Positions 1 to 9,015 of a stretch of DNA of 64,000 nt are shown here, piece by piece. A program made the position numbers and the translations under genes. The stretch's first letter is position 1. Each line of letters starts with the position of its first letter. The DNA is taken from contig NZ_CP063353.1 in NCBI RefSeq assembly GCF_014931565.1, positions 1,178,001 through 1,242,000 on the forward strand, read 5' to 3'. Under the pieces are notes generated by a model, which was given only the letters and a program-made list of their open reading frames with translations, did not search any database and was not told the origin of the DNA. This DNA comes from Clostridium sp. 'deep sea'. Lineage in GTDB: Bacteria > Bacillota > UBA994 > PWPR01.

Positions 1-115
1 ATACTAAATTTTCTTCGATTAAACATAACTCTTTAAGCAATGCAATTTCTACCTTTAACGGATTAGCTTTATTAGAAATATCATTCTTTATTGACTTTAG
101 TAAAGGTGTTAACAT
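1..115 (-). CDS. Partial CDS, N-terminus of an unknown protein
   Basis: An open frame starts at ATG (115-113) and runs off the left edge, giving about 38 residues that begin MLTPLLKSIKND. A strong GGAGGT ribosome binding site (plus-strand ACCTCC at 122-127) lies 7 bases upstream, which is why I accept this short piece as a real gene start. The visible part looks helical, with a conserved-looking KVEIALLKELCLIEENLV stretch. No domain is recognisable from so little sequence. Confidence 0.45.
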   Translation of the reverse strand, partial: MLTPLLKSIKNDISNKANPLKVEIALLKELCLIEENLV

Positions 116-193
116 ATTAATACCTCCATAAAATTTTAATTATTAATTTCTATATAAAAACTAAAATCCCTTTAATAACCAATTAATATCTAT

Positions 194-394
194 TTAATTA
201 CTTAACAACCTAATAATATAATTAGATAATAACAAACCAAAGATGTTTATAAATATAATTAAGCCTATAAACATCATAAAACTCATTTCGGAGTAGGTTT
301 TATTTTTTACTTCTTTAGGTAACATCTCCCACAGTATTATAGATACTAATAAGTAACAAGCTGCTCTTATTAGCAATATGGTTATTCCGCTCAA
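194..394 (-). CDS. Small membrane protein, unknown function
   Basis: The product is 66 residues with two hydrophobic segments (about 3-22 and 38-62) joined by a charged turn (PKEVKNKTYSE), as in a two-helix hairpin membrane protein. The start is TTG with a GGGGTG site 7 bases upstream; no ATG fits. I do not recognise a family. It stands alone on the minus strand between the edge gene and a YciI-like gene. Confidence 0.45.
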   Translation of the reverse strand: MSGITILLIRAACYLLVSIILWEMLPKEVKNKTYSEMSFMMFIGLIIFINIFGLLLSNYIIRLLSN

Positions 395-516
395 TTAATC
401 TACACCCCTTTTTTTACATGCTAGTTTGAGAAGATTTATATGAATTTTATGTAATTATAGTATTGTTTGGTTTTTTACACTAATAATATATCATATTTTT
501 AGATATTATTGTTACA

Positions 517-556
517 AAAAGGAGCTGTCTCTCAGAATTTGAGTAACAACTCCTTT
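517..556 (-). terminator. Rho-independent terminator of the YciI-like gene
   Basis: AAAGGAGCTGT (518-528) pairs with ACAACTCCTTT (546-556) through one G-T pair, and an inner CTCA/TGAG pair extends the stem. On the minus strand it is followed by a T-run. It lies 15 bases past the stop of the gene at 571-852. Confidence 0.75.
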
Positions 557-570
557 CAATTCTCTTACTT

Positions 571-852
571 TTAGTGAGAAGATAATACAATCTCCCACTC
601 TACTAATTCATATTTATACAAACCTCGTACTATTAGAGGGTCACCTTCGGCAACTTTTTTTGCCTCTAATAAATCTTTGGCAATAAAAATTATCATGCCA
701 CCAGGGTTATTTATAAAACCACCTCCGTAAAACTCAGTTTGTTCTGCTATATTTTTAAGGTAGTTAAGATGATCATTAAAATCTTCACTAGTTACTTTTT
801 TGCCTTCTACTTTATAATCAGTTCTCACAAAGTATTTTTTTCCCATTTTCAA
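571..852 (-). CDS. YciI-like (YCII-domain) protein
   Basis: The 93-residue protein fits the YCII fold, a small ferredoxin-like alpha/beta domain. It has the usual GGGFxNNPGGMIIF strand-turn-strand near residues 43-57 and the C-terminal pattern AEGDPLIVRGLYKYELVEW (residues 68-86). Family members are often annotated as possible dehydratases or muconolactone-isomerase-like enzymes, but the substrate is unknown. The first codon is TTG; an ATG two codons later is the alternative. The gene is monocistronic with its own terminator. Confidence 0.7.
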   Translation of the reverse strand: MKMGKKYFVRTDYKVEGKKVTSEDFNDHLNYLKNIAEQTEFYGGGFINNPGGMIIFIAKDLLEAKKVAEGDPLIVRGLYKYELVEWEIVLSSH

Positions 853-912
853 TACTACTCATCCCTTTATTGTATTTTTTTTATTACAGTTATATAATAA
901 GACCTTTTTGTC

Positions 913-1701
913 TTAAAATATTTCATAACCAAGCCTATAATTATCATATTTTTCTAAAACCTTTGCTTTAAACCCAGCAAAAGATAAATAGTTCAGCATA
1001 CCATTAATAGATAAGCTATCACCAGCTAATTGCTCTTTAATATGCTGGCTATTGCTTTCGTTTAGGTATTTTACAAACCAATAGCCTATAATATAATTTG
1101 ATAATGGCTCAGTTTGTAAACTTTGCTCATTATAATTTTTTAAAGTCTCTAGGGTACTATGTTTTACTTTTTGTATGTTTAGAATAGTTTCTAAAGTATT
1201 TAAGGTTAGGCCTTCTATTAACCATTGAGGATATTGGTACTTGTTTAAAGAATGGGTAATTAGTTCATGGATTACTAAGTGGGTTATAACCTCGTTATCG
1301 CCATTTTTTTTGTAAAAAATGGCACTCTCTTTATCTTTAGAATAATAATTATTTTTATGCTTCATAAGTGTAAGGTCTTTAATACCTATTATATATTTAT
1401 CATTATAGCTTTTACTCCAACCACCTATAGCTGGCCACAACTTTTTCATTTTGCGATTCAGTAACATTAAATGAAAACCCACAAAAGGCCATAAAAACAA
1501 GGGCGTAGACACATAAACAAATCCTTGCCAACTATTCATTATAAAAATTTTAAGATTTTGCGGAGGAACTAAATTATAGCTTATTTTCAGTTCTCTTGTT
1601 ACATTCTTAAAACTCTGTTTTACTAGATTTAAGGTTTTTATGTTTTTATCTTTATAATATATTTTACTGTTACACAATTTTTCTTTTTTGTAAAATAACA
1701 T
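913..1701 (-). CDS. Putative membrane-associated metallopeptidase-like protein with altered zinc motif
   Basis: From the ATG at 1701 (GGGGTGG site four bases upstream) the product is 262 residues; the frame also opens 20 codons earlier at an ATG with no good binding site. A hydrophobic stretch near residues 57-80 suggests membrane association. The segment THLVIHELITHSL followed by PQWLIEGL resembles peptidase-MA/gluzincin enzymes (HExxH then E). Here the first motif reads HELITH, that is HExxxH, one residue too long for the classic zinc site. It may be an inactive or variant peptidase. Family assignment is an inference from this motif only. Confidence 0.5.
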   Translation of the reverse strand: MLFYKKEKLCNSKIYYKDKNIKTLNLVKQSFKNVTRELKISYNLVPPQNLKIFIMNSWQGFVYVSTPLFLWPFVGFHLMLLNRKMKKLWPAIGGWSKSYNDKYIIGIKDLTLMKHKNNYYSKDKESAIFYKKNGDNEVITHLVIHELITHSLNKYQYPQWLIEGLTLNTLETILNIQKVKHSTLETLKNYNEQSLQTEPLSNYIIGYWFVKYLNESNSQHIKEQLAGDSLSINGMLNYLSFAGFKAKVLEKYDNYRLGYEIF

Positions 1702-2195
1702 GTTACCACCCCATGTATATAAAGTGCTTAAATCACCTTTATAATAAATTAGTGGTAACATAGCTAAAACCTTTTTTAAAAGTGTAAAAAATAATTTTCT
1801 TTAATGTAGCACATAAAATAATTTTCTTTACAAACCTTAGTGACTTATTGACACTACGTTGTGAACACGATACTATATAGTCTTTAAGACGCGCATCTAC
1901 AGATGCTTTACCTAAGTATTGTCTGCTCTTAAATAAAGTTATTAACATAGTTTTGCAAATATCCACAACTTATTCACATACTTTTTCACTTATTGGCAAC
2001 ATATACGATGGATTTGAATCTCAACATAAACTTGTTTTCCCAAAAAGTATGGTTTTAAAATTTATAGATAATGTTTCAAATAAAATAATTGAGTTAAAAC
2101 TTAATTAAGTATTCTAAAGGGTTGGCTAAACCAACCCCTCATCTCTTAAAATAGCTAAATTATTCTATGAATAAACAAGTTACGCAAACAATCTC
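1702..2195. other. Stretch without a convincing gene; possible coding remnant and a hairpin
   Basis: A 75-codon open frame on the minus strand (1739-1966) lacks a binding site and overlaps the start of its neighbour, so I do not call it. On the plus strand the end of an open frame with a protein-like C-terminus (KLVFPKSMVLKFIDNVSNK) stops at 2108 and has no start, which suggests a gene remnant. A hairpin GGGTTGG-ctaaa-CCAACCC occupies 2119-2137. Similar hairpins occur at 5147-5168 and, degraded, near 3628. Confidence 0.3.
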
Positions 2196-2445
2196 GCCAG
2201 TAATACGTTATGGAACGCAGTGGAATAAAATCGTTACATTAACTAACTAACAATATTCCCCGATAGCCCATTGCAGAGAGCTATCTCAAACCGCGTAGCT
2301 AAAGCAAGCAGCACTACGTAATTGCCAACAGCAATTACCCACCACGCAATGTCTAAAGGCCAGCACTATCTTCCGCAGCACTTTTTATACTTTTTACCAC
2401 TACCACAGGGGCAGGGTTCATTTCTGCCAATTTTTTTGCTTTTGA
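2196..2445. repeat. Direct repeat copy 1: 3' end and downstream region of SEC-C gene
   Basis: This block (non-coding downstream sequence plus the last ~25 codons of the SEC-C gene) recurs at about 3691-3940 with only scattered differences. Shared words include GGAACGCAGTGGAATAAAAT and GTAATTGC-caaca-GCAATTAC, a small hairpin. The two coding regions upstream are far more diverged than this block. Confidence 0.8.
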
Positions 2446-3430
2446 TTCCACTAAAGGGTGCTCCTGTTTGATTTAAAGCCAAATTACGTGTTTCATTAGG
2501 TGTATGTCCTCTGTTACTACAAATTCTTGAATTATTAACAACTCTTACAACCATACGTACAGTTTTATCAAATTGTTTTTCACTATTAAATACTACTCCA
2601 TAATCATCAATATATTTCATTATCTCTGATAACGTACCTTCAGTAGAAGAAATTATTTTTACATCATTAATTAATTCCTTTAAACTCTCTTCATTCCTTA
2701 TAAGCTTATTTTTTTTAAAGAAATTTTCTAATTCAGTAAGAAATTTTGCATTACTAATATAGTCAGATGTTGTGTATTGTAAGAATTCTTCTTTTTCGGG
2801 AATATAATAAGGTTTATCTGCTTGAGCTTTCAGGAGATTTTTATAATCTCCATACAAATCATTAACATATGCAGAGAATAAATGATTATCTTCAATATAT
2901 AAATCTACGAATTCTTCGGGATTTTGATGATAAACATTTACTAAATCTTCTCTATTTAGTGAACAGTCGTTTTGAGTGTTTATAATATAGGCTAATTTCT
3001 CCAATGGAATAACACCATATAAATTTACTGCAGCAAAAAAATAATCTGAGATAACTTGATCTAAAAGTACCTCTTTAAATGTATCTAACATTTCTATTGG
3101 AATTACATAGTTAGAGTCTATGTTTAAAATAAGACCTCTATCTAACCAAAAATTAAATGAATGCTCACAAATTGATTCAGATGTTTTAGATACCTCTAAT
3201 AATTCTTCTAGACTTAGTATTTCTGTTTGCTCTACCTCTATTAAACTCTCTAAGTACCTTTCAGTCCATATTAAAATAATTGAAATAATTAAATCAATTT
3301 TATTCATATAGCTTCTTTTAGGAATTCTAAGTACTTTTGCCATTTTACGTAACTCTTTAACACTCTGTTGTTTAAGAGCAATTATAAGATTGTCATGTTG
3401 AAGAGTCTTAACTTCAATTTTTTTTGTCAT
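2366..3430 (-). CDS. SEC-C zinc-motif protein, paralog 1
   Basis: The 354-residue protein ends in a textbook SEC-C motif ([19 protein letters not shown]), the CxCx8CC zinc-binding tail also found in SecA. The N-terminus has a SAP/Rho-N-like helix pair ([25 protein letters not shown]), often linked to nucleic-acid binding. The middle is helical and unassigned. I place the start at the sixth codon of the longest frame, because GGAG lies 9 bases before that ATG and the earlier ATG overlaps the binding site itself. A paralog lies immediately upstream at 3861-4922. Function unknown. Confidence 0.7.
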   Translation of the reverse strand: MTKKIEVKTLQHDNLIIALKQQSVKELRKMAKVLRIPKRSYMNKIDLIISIILIWTERYLESLIEVEQTEILSLEELLEVSKTSESICEHSFNFWLDRGLILNIDSNYVIPIEMLDTFKEVLLDQVISDYFFAAVNLYGVIPLEKLAYIINTQNDCSLNREDLVNVYHQNPEEFVDLYIEDNHLFSAYVNDLYGDYKNLLKAQADKPYYIPEKEEFLQYTTSDYISNAKFLTELENFFKKNKLIRNEESLKELINDVKIISSTEGTLSEIMKYIDDYGVVFNSEKQFDKTVRMVVRVVNNSRICSNRGHTPNETRNLALNQTGAPFSGIKSKKIGRNEPCPCGSGKKYKKCCGR

Positions 3431-3690
3431 AATAATATTCTCCATACTTAATAATTAAATAATATATAATATTAGGCTTAATGTAAAGAGCTGAAGTATT
3501 TATACTTCCAGTCATAGTAATTTATACATTGTAAATAAAACAAGGTCGACATGGAAACCGACCTCTACAAACTAACTTAAACATTTATTATTATGAAATA
3601 GACTTTATTAAATGCGATTTAAATAGGGTCAACCCCTCGTTTCTTTAATAGTGTAATTATTTTTTTACACACAGTATGGTAAACAACTAC

Positions 3691-3940
3691 ACCGGTAATA
3701 CGTTTTATGGAACGCAGTGGAATAAAATCGTTACATTAACTAACCAACAATATTCCCCGATATCCCATTACGGAGTTATCTCAAACCGCGCAGTTAAAGC
3801 AAGCAGCACTACGTAATTGCCAACAGCAATTACCCACTACACGACATTCAAAGGCAAGCTCTATCGTCCGCAGCACTTTTTATACTTTTTACCACTACCG
3901 CAGGGGCAAGGTTCATTTCTACCTATTTTTTTGCTTTTAA
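3691..3940. repeat. Direct repeat copy 2: 3' end and downstream region of SEC-C gene
   Basis: This is the second copy of the block at 2196-2445, ending the upstream SEC-C gene. Small differences exist, for example GATATCCCATTACGG here against GATAGCCCATTGCAG. The offset between copies is about 1,495 bases, the length of one gene plus spacer, so the pair arose by tandem duplication. Confidence 0.8.
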
Positions 3941-4922
3941 TTGGTTTGGTATTGATATTTTGAGGTTTTTGACCTCTCATAATTCTTAATTCATTATCAC
4001 TAAAACCTCTGTTGGTATATATCCTAGTATTGTTTTGCACATTAGTAATATAAGGCACAATTTTTTTAAGTTGTTTAGCTGATTTAAACTGGATTTTATA
4101 TTTATAGAATGATTCTAAAATTACATCTAAACTAGCTTTAACACTGATTAATCCTTGAATATCATTCACTAAACTAGTTACTACTTCTTCGTCATTTGTA
4201 TAGTTTTTAACAATATAATTTCTTAGTTCTTCTAAATGAGGGCTATCATCGTAGTAAAAGTCGTCTGCATATTTAAGGTATAAATCTTGAGCTGGTATGT
4301 AATAAGGTTTATCACCTTGAGTTTCTAATACCTGCTCTATACTAAGGTTATCACTTACTAATATGTATTCGGCAACAATATAGTTATCTGTTAGCTTAAT
4401 ATACTCGATTTCTTGGCTATTAAAAATTGCTACAAAATCTTCTTTAGTTAACTTATTATCGTTTTGACTATTGTATATTTCAATAAACTTTTTAATAGAG
4501 ACTATTCCATATAAGTTTATTGCAGCGAGGCAATAGTCTTTAACAAGGCTATTAAGGGCTTTATCACTTACTATTTCGTTTTGATCTAAAGCTAAGTCTG
4601 CCGGAACAATTAAGCTTTTATCTTGATAAAATAAATAACCTTTATTTTGCCAAAAATCAACCGTATTTTGGCAAACTTCACTAACTAAAAGCTCACTAAA
4701 TGTTACTAGATTTTGCTCACTAGCTTGTTCATTTAAGGAACTAAGTATGTTAGGATTTTTAAGTTGAACTTCTAGGGCAGTAATTAATTCTTGTTTTTTC
4801 ATTTTACTTCTGTTTTTTAGCTTATGTGATTGGGCTAATGATTTTAGCTCACTCAGCTTTAGATTTGTTAAAATTTCACTTAGGTTTACGTTAATAATTT
4901 TCACATTACAATTTTCATTCAT
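3861..4922 (-). CDS. SEC-C zinc-motif protein, paralog 2
   Basis: The 353-residue protein has the same architecture as its downstream neighbour: an N-terminal SAP/Rho-N-like segment ([25 protein letters not shown]), a helical middle with a shared AINLYG motif, a [17 protein letters not shown] stretch, and an identical C-terminal SEC-C tail. GGAG sits 8 bases before the ATG. Outside the tail the two proteins are clearly homologous but much diverged. Function unknown; zinc binding by the cysteine tail is expected from the family. Confidence 0.7.
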   Translation of the reverse strand: MNENCNVKIINVNLSEILTNLKLSELKSLAQSHKLKNRSKMKKQELITALEVQLKNPNILSSLNEQASEQNLVTFSELLVSEVCQNTVDFWQNKGYLFYQDKSLIVPADLALDQNEIVSDKALNSLVKDYCLAAINLYGIVSIKKFIEIYNSQNDNKLTKEDFVAIFNSQEIEYIKLTDNYIVAEYILVSDNLSIEQVLETQGDKPYYIPAQDLYLKYADDFYYDDSPHLEELRNYIVKNYTNDEEVVTSLVNDIQGLISVKASLDVILESFYKYKIQFKSAKQLKKIVPYITNVQNNTRIYTNRGFSDNELRIMRGQKPQNINTKPIKSKKIGRNEPCPCGSGKKYKKCCGR

Positions 4923-5236
4923 AACTCTATCTCCATAAAATTGATATACCTATAATAAAGTAAAATGTTAATCTTGTCTATTAAATACTCTAAGATGGCT
5001 GAAAAAGTGCTCTTAAAATAACATATTAGTTGTATTTTAGGTGAACCGATAACAGATTTAACTAATAAGTAGTTTAAATCATATTTACTTGGTAAAAGTA
5101 TATAAAGAATTTCTGTGTTAGTATGTATTAATTTTAAAACGTAATAGGGTTGGACTAAAAACCAACCCCTAGTTACTTTAATTAAAGTTACTGTATGAAC
5201 TAAGTATGCTAAATAGCTTAAACAGTAAACCTAAAA
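4923..5236. other. Intergenic stretch with a GGGTTGG hairpin
   Basis: No gene is seen. The hairpin GGGTTGG-actaaaaa-CCAACCC (5147-5168) lies downstream of the membrane-protein gene at 5237 and resembles the one at 2119-2137. It may end transcription, though the T-run on the minus strand is poor. Confidence 0.4.
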
Positions 5237-5716
5237 TTATAATAAGCTATTAGAGTCCTTAGTTGAATTATTTACTTCTTCAATATTAGCCTTTACCATG
5301 GTATCTACAATTTTCATAGTACTTGGTCTGTTGGGGTCAAATAAAAATTTAACCATTACATAAAATGTTGTTATTATTTGACCCACTATGCTTACAATAT
5401 ATACCTTCACTATTTCATCGGAAAACACTAATTGTTTAAGTCCAAATTTAATCAATACAAAGCCAAAAAATGCTAACTCAAAAAAGAGTATTGCCATTGT
5501 AAAATTAGCAATTATTCTTTTTAGATTAAGCTCCTTAGCTGACTCCTCTAAAGCTTTTTGAAAAGCTAAATTTACTGACTCTGGAGTTAAAAGACCTGCT
5601 ATAGTTTGTTTACCCTCTAAAACACTTTGGGCAGTGCTTTTTACTTCTTCCTTGTGTTTTGTTAGTGTCTCTATTCCACCTGAACAACAGTCTTCTTCTC
5701 TAATAAACTTAGGCAT
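5237..5716 (-). CDS. Two-helix membrane protein paired with an ImmA/IrrE peptidase
   Basis: The 159-residue protein has a soluble N-terminal part (about 1-65), then two hydrophobic helices (about 71-92 and 104-125) and a short polar tail. Its start overlaps the end of the ImmA/IrrE gene by 8 bases, so the two are translationally coupled. I do not recognise a family. The coupling suggests it works with the peptidase, perhaps as substrate, anchor or sensor; that is inference. Confidence 0.6.
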   Translation of the reverse strand: MPKFIREEDCCSGGIETLTKHKEEVKSTAQSVLEGKQTIAGLLTPESVNLAFQKALEESAKELNLKRIIANFTMAILFFELAFFGFVLIKFGLKQLVFSDEIVKVYIVSIVGQIITTFYVMVKFLFDPNRPSTMKIVDTMVKANIEEVNNSTKDSNSLL

Positions 5717-6377
5717 TATCCAGGAGCCCTAAAGTATTTAATCGAGAGCCTATTTTTTTTGTTCCTACCCCAAAGTATTGTGATAACTTTAATAATAAAG
5801 ATTGTTTATAGATACTTTTACTATAGATCTTTTTATTGAGTTTAAATTCTTGACTTTTGCTAATATCTTTGTATTTTGTGGTTATTTTATCCTTATCCAT
5901 TAGTAAAGCCTCAGCAAACATATCTGCTTCAGCTTCATAATCGTTGTATTCTAAGCTATAATACATATCTATAATTTCATTTATTTTATCTTTATTATCA
6001 TTTTCAGCTTGCATATGCAAAAAATAGTGAGCTAACTCGTGTGCAACAATATAACGTTGGGCTATTAAACTATCTTTAATATTAACGTAAATTATTTTTT
6101 GGTTTTCTTTTATGGATATTGCTCCATAGATATTTGGGTCATTAAACTCAGCTGTAAATACTCTAAACCCTAGTTTATTAGCGAACTTAACCACTTGTAA
6201 AGGGTATTCATTGCTAATATTATATTGATCACGAATCTTTTTGACCATTTTTTCTATTTCTAATCGACTTCGCGGACTATAATTTTGACTTTTTATATCT
6301 GTCGTTATCTGAGTACTGGGTACAACCTTGGAGGACTTAAAACATTTATCATTACTGTTTACAGCCTTTGCGCTCAT
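5709..6377 (-). CDS. ImmA/IrrE-type metallopeptidase
   Basis: The 222-residue protein carries the zinc protease motif HELAHYFLH (from residue 113) and, about 30 residues later, YEAEADMFAEALLM, which supplies the third zinc ligand and the FAxxLLM signature of the ImmA/IrrE family. Such enzymes cleave or inactivate XRE-type repressors of mobile elements or stress genes. The C-terminal third is helical. GAGGGGG lies before the ATG. No XRE repressor gene is adjacent; the nearest are at 11.6-13.2 kb. A palindrome sits in its upstream region. Confidence 0.85.
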   Translation of the reverse strand: MSAKAVNSNDKCFKSSKVVPSTQITTDIKSQNYSPRSRLEIEKMVKKIRDQYNISNEYPLQVVKFANKLGFRVFTAEFNDPNIYGAISIKENQKIIYVNIKDSLIAQRYIVAHELAHYFLHMQAENDNKDKINEIIDMYYSLEYNDYEAEADMFAEALLMDKDKITTKYKDISKSQEFKLNKKIYSKSIYKQSLLLKLSQYFGVGTKKIGSRLNTLGLLDNA

Positions 6378-6420
6378 ACTAACCCCCTCATTAAATTATT
6401 TCATACTTCTTTAATAATAT

Positions 6421-6436
6421 ATTGTGTTGTCACAAT
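6421..6436. promoter_or_regulatory. Palindrome ATTGTG-ttgt-CACAAT upstream of the ImmA/IrrE gene
   Basis: A perfect 6-bp inverted repeat with a 4-base centre lies about 45 bases before the immA/irrE-like start codon, where an operator would be expected. No clear -10/-35 pair is resolved around it. An operator role is inferred from position only. Confidence 0.35.
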
Positions 6437-6935
6437 AATAATTCGTACCTTGACAGTATATTTTATTAAAAAAAGCATAGGTATGTTACACATAAAAACA
6501 TCGATATTAGGGTTTTATGTATGGTACTAAGCAACTTAGTTAGCCAAAGCTATAAATAATTAGTATTGATTTCTTTTAGTAAATAAGTAATAACTGTTTT
6601 ATATATAAATACTGCACTACCCCAATTAATGATATGTATCTTTAAGATACATGTTACTTAATCTATTAGTAACTTGCTTAAAACTTAACTTATGCTATGG
6701 CGTATTTATGTTCATATGACTTTTAATTTAAAACCCAAAATTCAAGACCCTTTGTTTAAAATTTAACTCTAAATAATGCTATATTCACAATCATTTCGTC
6801 AAATAATACCGATTAGCGCTTATTTTTGTCCAGTTTTTAAAAAAATGCACAAATTAGTCTTATATATGTTATTTTTATATTGTTAGTATCATTATTTATT
6901 TTACTTCACAAATTATTATAAAGGAGAGCACAAAT
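6437..6935. other. AT-rich intergenic region, no gene seen
   Basis: This divergent gap between the ImmA/IrrE gene and the plus-strand orphan gene must hold at least one promoter for the gene at 6936. I see no open frame with a binding site and no convincing hairpin. Confidence 0.4.
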
Positions 6936-7484
6936 ATGAATTTTAATTTATTTTCTGGCGACCATTTAGATGAGTATTTTGACCAAAAAAAATCGCAAAT
7001 AGTAAATACTATTAAACGCGAAAAAGTTGTACCCAATATTGATGCAATAACATACTCAAGCGATACCACTAGTAAATACAAAATCTCTCCCCTTAAGATC
7101 AACACACAAAACATCACTAAGGAATACACCACTGGCTCAAACAATCCAGATATTATTGTTGTTTTTGCAGACATTCCTGTTTCAGGTAACAAAGATTTGT
7201 TTCATTTATTTGCACCCGAGTTCAATGACATGAAACCTATACAAGGTATATTAAGAAAAGATACTATCCGACTAACTTTTACTGCTAATATTAATGATAC
7301 TCACGAGAGCAATGCAAAAAGATTTAGAGATACAATTTCATTGTTAAATAACTATGTTAACAAAATCAACACTGAAGTTAGTTTATTTAATAACTGGCTA
7401 GATAAAAATATAGGTCAATTAGTAAATGAGAGATTAATGAGAGAAAACAAAGTAAAAGAAACTGTAGCTAGCTTTAGAGTTTAA
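6936..7484 (+). CDS. Uncharacterised protein, possibly the N-terminal half of a larger family
   Basis: The 182-residue soluble protein starts MNFNLFSGDHLDEYFDQKK after an AAAGGAG site. It has a helical start, a beta-rich middle (about 60-125, with DIPVSGNKDLF and GILRKDTIRLTFTAN) and a helical end (NNYVNKINTEVSLFNNWLDKNIGQLVNERLMR). This layout reminds me of the N-terminal part of longer uncharacterised proteins that carry an effector-like C-terminal domain, from memory only. The stop at 7484 is clean and a terminator follows. Function unknown. Confidence 0.55.
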   Translation: MNFNLFSGDHLDEYFDQKKSQIVNTIKREKVVPNIDAITYSSDTTSKYKISPLKINTQNITKEYTTGSNNPDIIVVFADIPVSGNKDLFHLFAPEFNDMKPIQGILRKDTIRLTFTANINDTHESNAKRFRDTISLLNNYVNKINTEVSLFNNWLDKNIGQLVNERLMRENKVKETVASFRV

Positions 7485-7563
7485 CAAACAGCCTACTAAA
7501 AATTAGATAACTTTTAAATGCACTTAAAAAATTTTATAAATAATTGTAGAAATAAAGATAAAT

Positions 7564-7592
7564 AATAGCCGCTCTTTTAAAGAGCGGCTATT
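7564..7592. terminator. Strong bidirectional hairpin between convergent genes
   Basis: AATAGCCGCTC pairs perfectly with GAGCGGCTATT around a short T/A loop. It ends the plus-strand gene at 6936-7484 and, before the IS insertion, lay directly after the native stop (7603-7601, minus strand) of the gene now split from it by the IS256 element. Confidence 0.75.
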
Positions 7593-7612
7593 AAGTCAGT
7601 TTAGTCTGATTT

Positions 7613-9015
7613 GGCAGTGTAAAATAGATTGTGTAAATTATAAGTAGAGATAAGAGGCGCCGATTCTCACTTGTAATAACACAGTCTATTTTTTATAATG
7701 CAACTAGACAAGAGGAGAGAACATTATGGCACGAAAAAAAGAGATCCCCAAAAAATAGAATTTGCAAAGCAACTAATCCAATTATATAAACCTAAGACAA
7801 CGGATGATGTAGCAAACGCACTAAAAGACTTACTTGGTCCAATTATGGAAGATATGCTAGAAGAAGAAATGAATGAACATTTGGGATATGACAGATACTC
7901 TCATGAGGAAAAGGAAAATAGCAACAGAAGGAATGGAGTGCACAAAAAAAGCTTAAAATCATCTTATGGAGAATTTGATATTAATGTACCTAGAGATAGA
8001 GATGCCACATTTGAGCCTGAGATAGTTCCTAAAGGGAAGAAAGATATTTCTCAAATTGAGCAGAAAATTATTAATATGTATGCAAAGGGAACAAGTACAC
8101 GAGATATCTCAGATACAATAAATGATATGTATGGGGTTACAATGTCGCACGATACAATTAGTAATATTACTGATAAAATAATGGATCGAGTAATAGAATG
8201 GCAAAATAGAGACCTTAACCCTTGCTATCCATTTGTATTTGTAGATTGTATGTATCTTAAAGTTAAAGATGGCATTAAAACATCTAAAAGAGCTTTATAT
8301 ACCATTCTAGGATACGATTTAAGTGGTAAGAAGGATATTTTAGGTGTATGGATAGGTGAAGAAAGTGAAAGTGCACATTATTGGTTAAATATCTTTCAAG
8401 AGATAAAAGAACGTGGTGTAGAAGATATATTTATAATATCTATGGACGGTTTAACTGGACTAGAAGATGGCGTAAAGAATGTTTACCCACAAACACTAGT
8501 GCAGCGTTGCTTGGTACACTTAATTCGTAATTCACTCAAGTTTGTACCAAGTAAAGATTTTAAAGAATATACTAAAGATCTGAAAACAATATATAATGCT
8601 GTAAGTTTACAAGCTTCAGTAGCACAATTTGATAAGTTTAAGGAAAAGTGGTCTAGGTATAATGGAGCAATAAGTGTGTGGGAGCGCAATTGGATACATG
8701 TTGAGCAGCTCTTCCAGTTTTCGAAATATATTAGAAAGGTGATTTATACTACTAATGCCATAGAATCGATACACTCCTCATTTAGAAAGGTTACTAAAAA
8801 TAAAGGGGCATTTCCGAATGATCAGGCAGTCATCAAACTTATATATCTACGTATTCAAGATATTAAAAACAAATGGAATAATAGACCAATTGCTAATTGG
8901 GAAAAAATACTAAATGAATTTATGATGGTTGAAGATTTCAAAAGGCGAATTGAGATATACCTCTAATTCGCCAGATAAATTTAATAAATATTTACACAAA
9001 AAACTTGACAAGCCC
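7613..9015 (+). mobile_element. IS256-family insertion sequence with intact target duplication
   Basis: The element spans 1,403 bp. Its ends are imperfect inverted repeats: TGTAAAATAGATTGTGTAAAT (7618-7638, given here with one run of 21 split as TGTAAAATAGAT + TGTGTAAAT) against the reverse of 8990-9010, reading TGTCAAGTTTTT + TGTGTAAAT, each preceded by GG. It is flanked by an exact 8-bp duplication, TCTGATTT, at 7605-7612 and 9016-9023, as is usual for IS256-type transposition. The perfect duplication suggests a recent insertion. Confidence 0.88.
7698..8966 (+). CDS. IS256-family (mutator-type) transposase, 5' frame problem
   Basis: The frame encodes a DDE transposase: VDCMYLK (first D), SMDGLTGLEDGVKNVYPQ then QRCLVHLIRN (second D), and TTNAIESIHSSFRK (E), all IS256 hallmarks. 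The expected start is ATG at 7726, with GAGGAG upstream and product MARKK. That frame stops after ten codons because the A-run 7734-7740 holds seven A. Slippage by -1 at A-AAA-AAG, or one more A, would restore MARKKRDPQKIEF. The open frame can otherwise begin at ATG 7698, which lacks a binding site. Confidence 0.85.
   Translation: MQLDKRREHYGTKKRDPQKIEFAKQLIQLYKPKTTDDVANALKDLLGPIMEDMLEEEMNEHLGYDRYSHEEKENSNRRNGVHKKSLKSSYGEFDINVPRDRDATFEPEIVPKGKKDISQIEQKIINMYAKGTSTRDISDTINDMYGVTMSHDTISNITDKIMDRVIEWQNRDLNPCYPFVFVDCMYLKVKDGIKTSKRALYTILGYDLSGKKDILGVWIGEESESAHYWLNIFQEIKERGVEDIFIISMDGLTGLEDGVKNVYPQTLVQRCLVHLIRNSLKFVPSKDFKEYTKDLKTIYNAVSLQASVAQFDKFKEKWSRYNGAISVWERNWIHVEQLFQFSKYIRKVIYTTNAIESIHSSFRKVTKNKGAFPNDQAVIKLIYLRIQDIKNKWNNRPIANWEKILNEFMMVEDFKRRIEIYL

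Noticed and set aside
1739-1966. 75-codon minus-strand open frame
   Set aside because: No ribosome binding site, overlaps the neighbouring gene's upstream codons, and its composition is basic and low-complexity; nothing recognisable.
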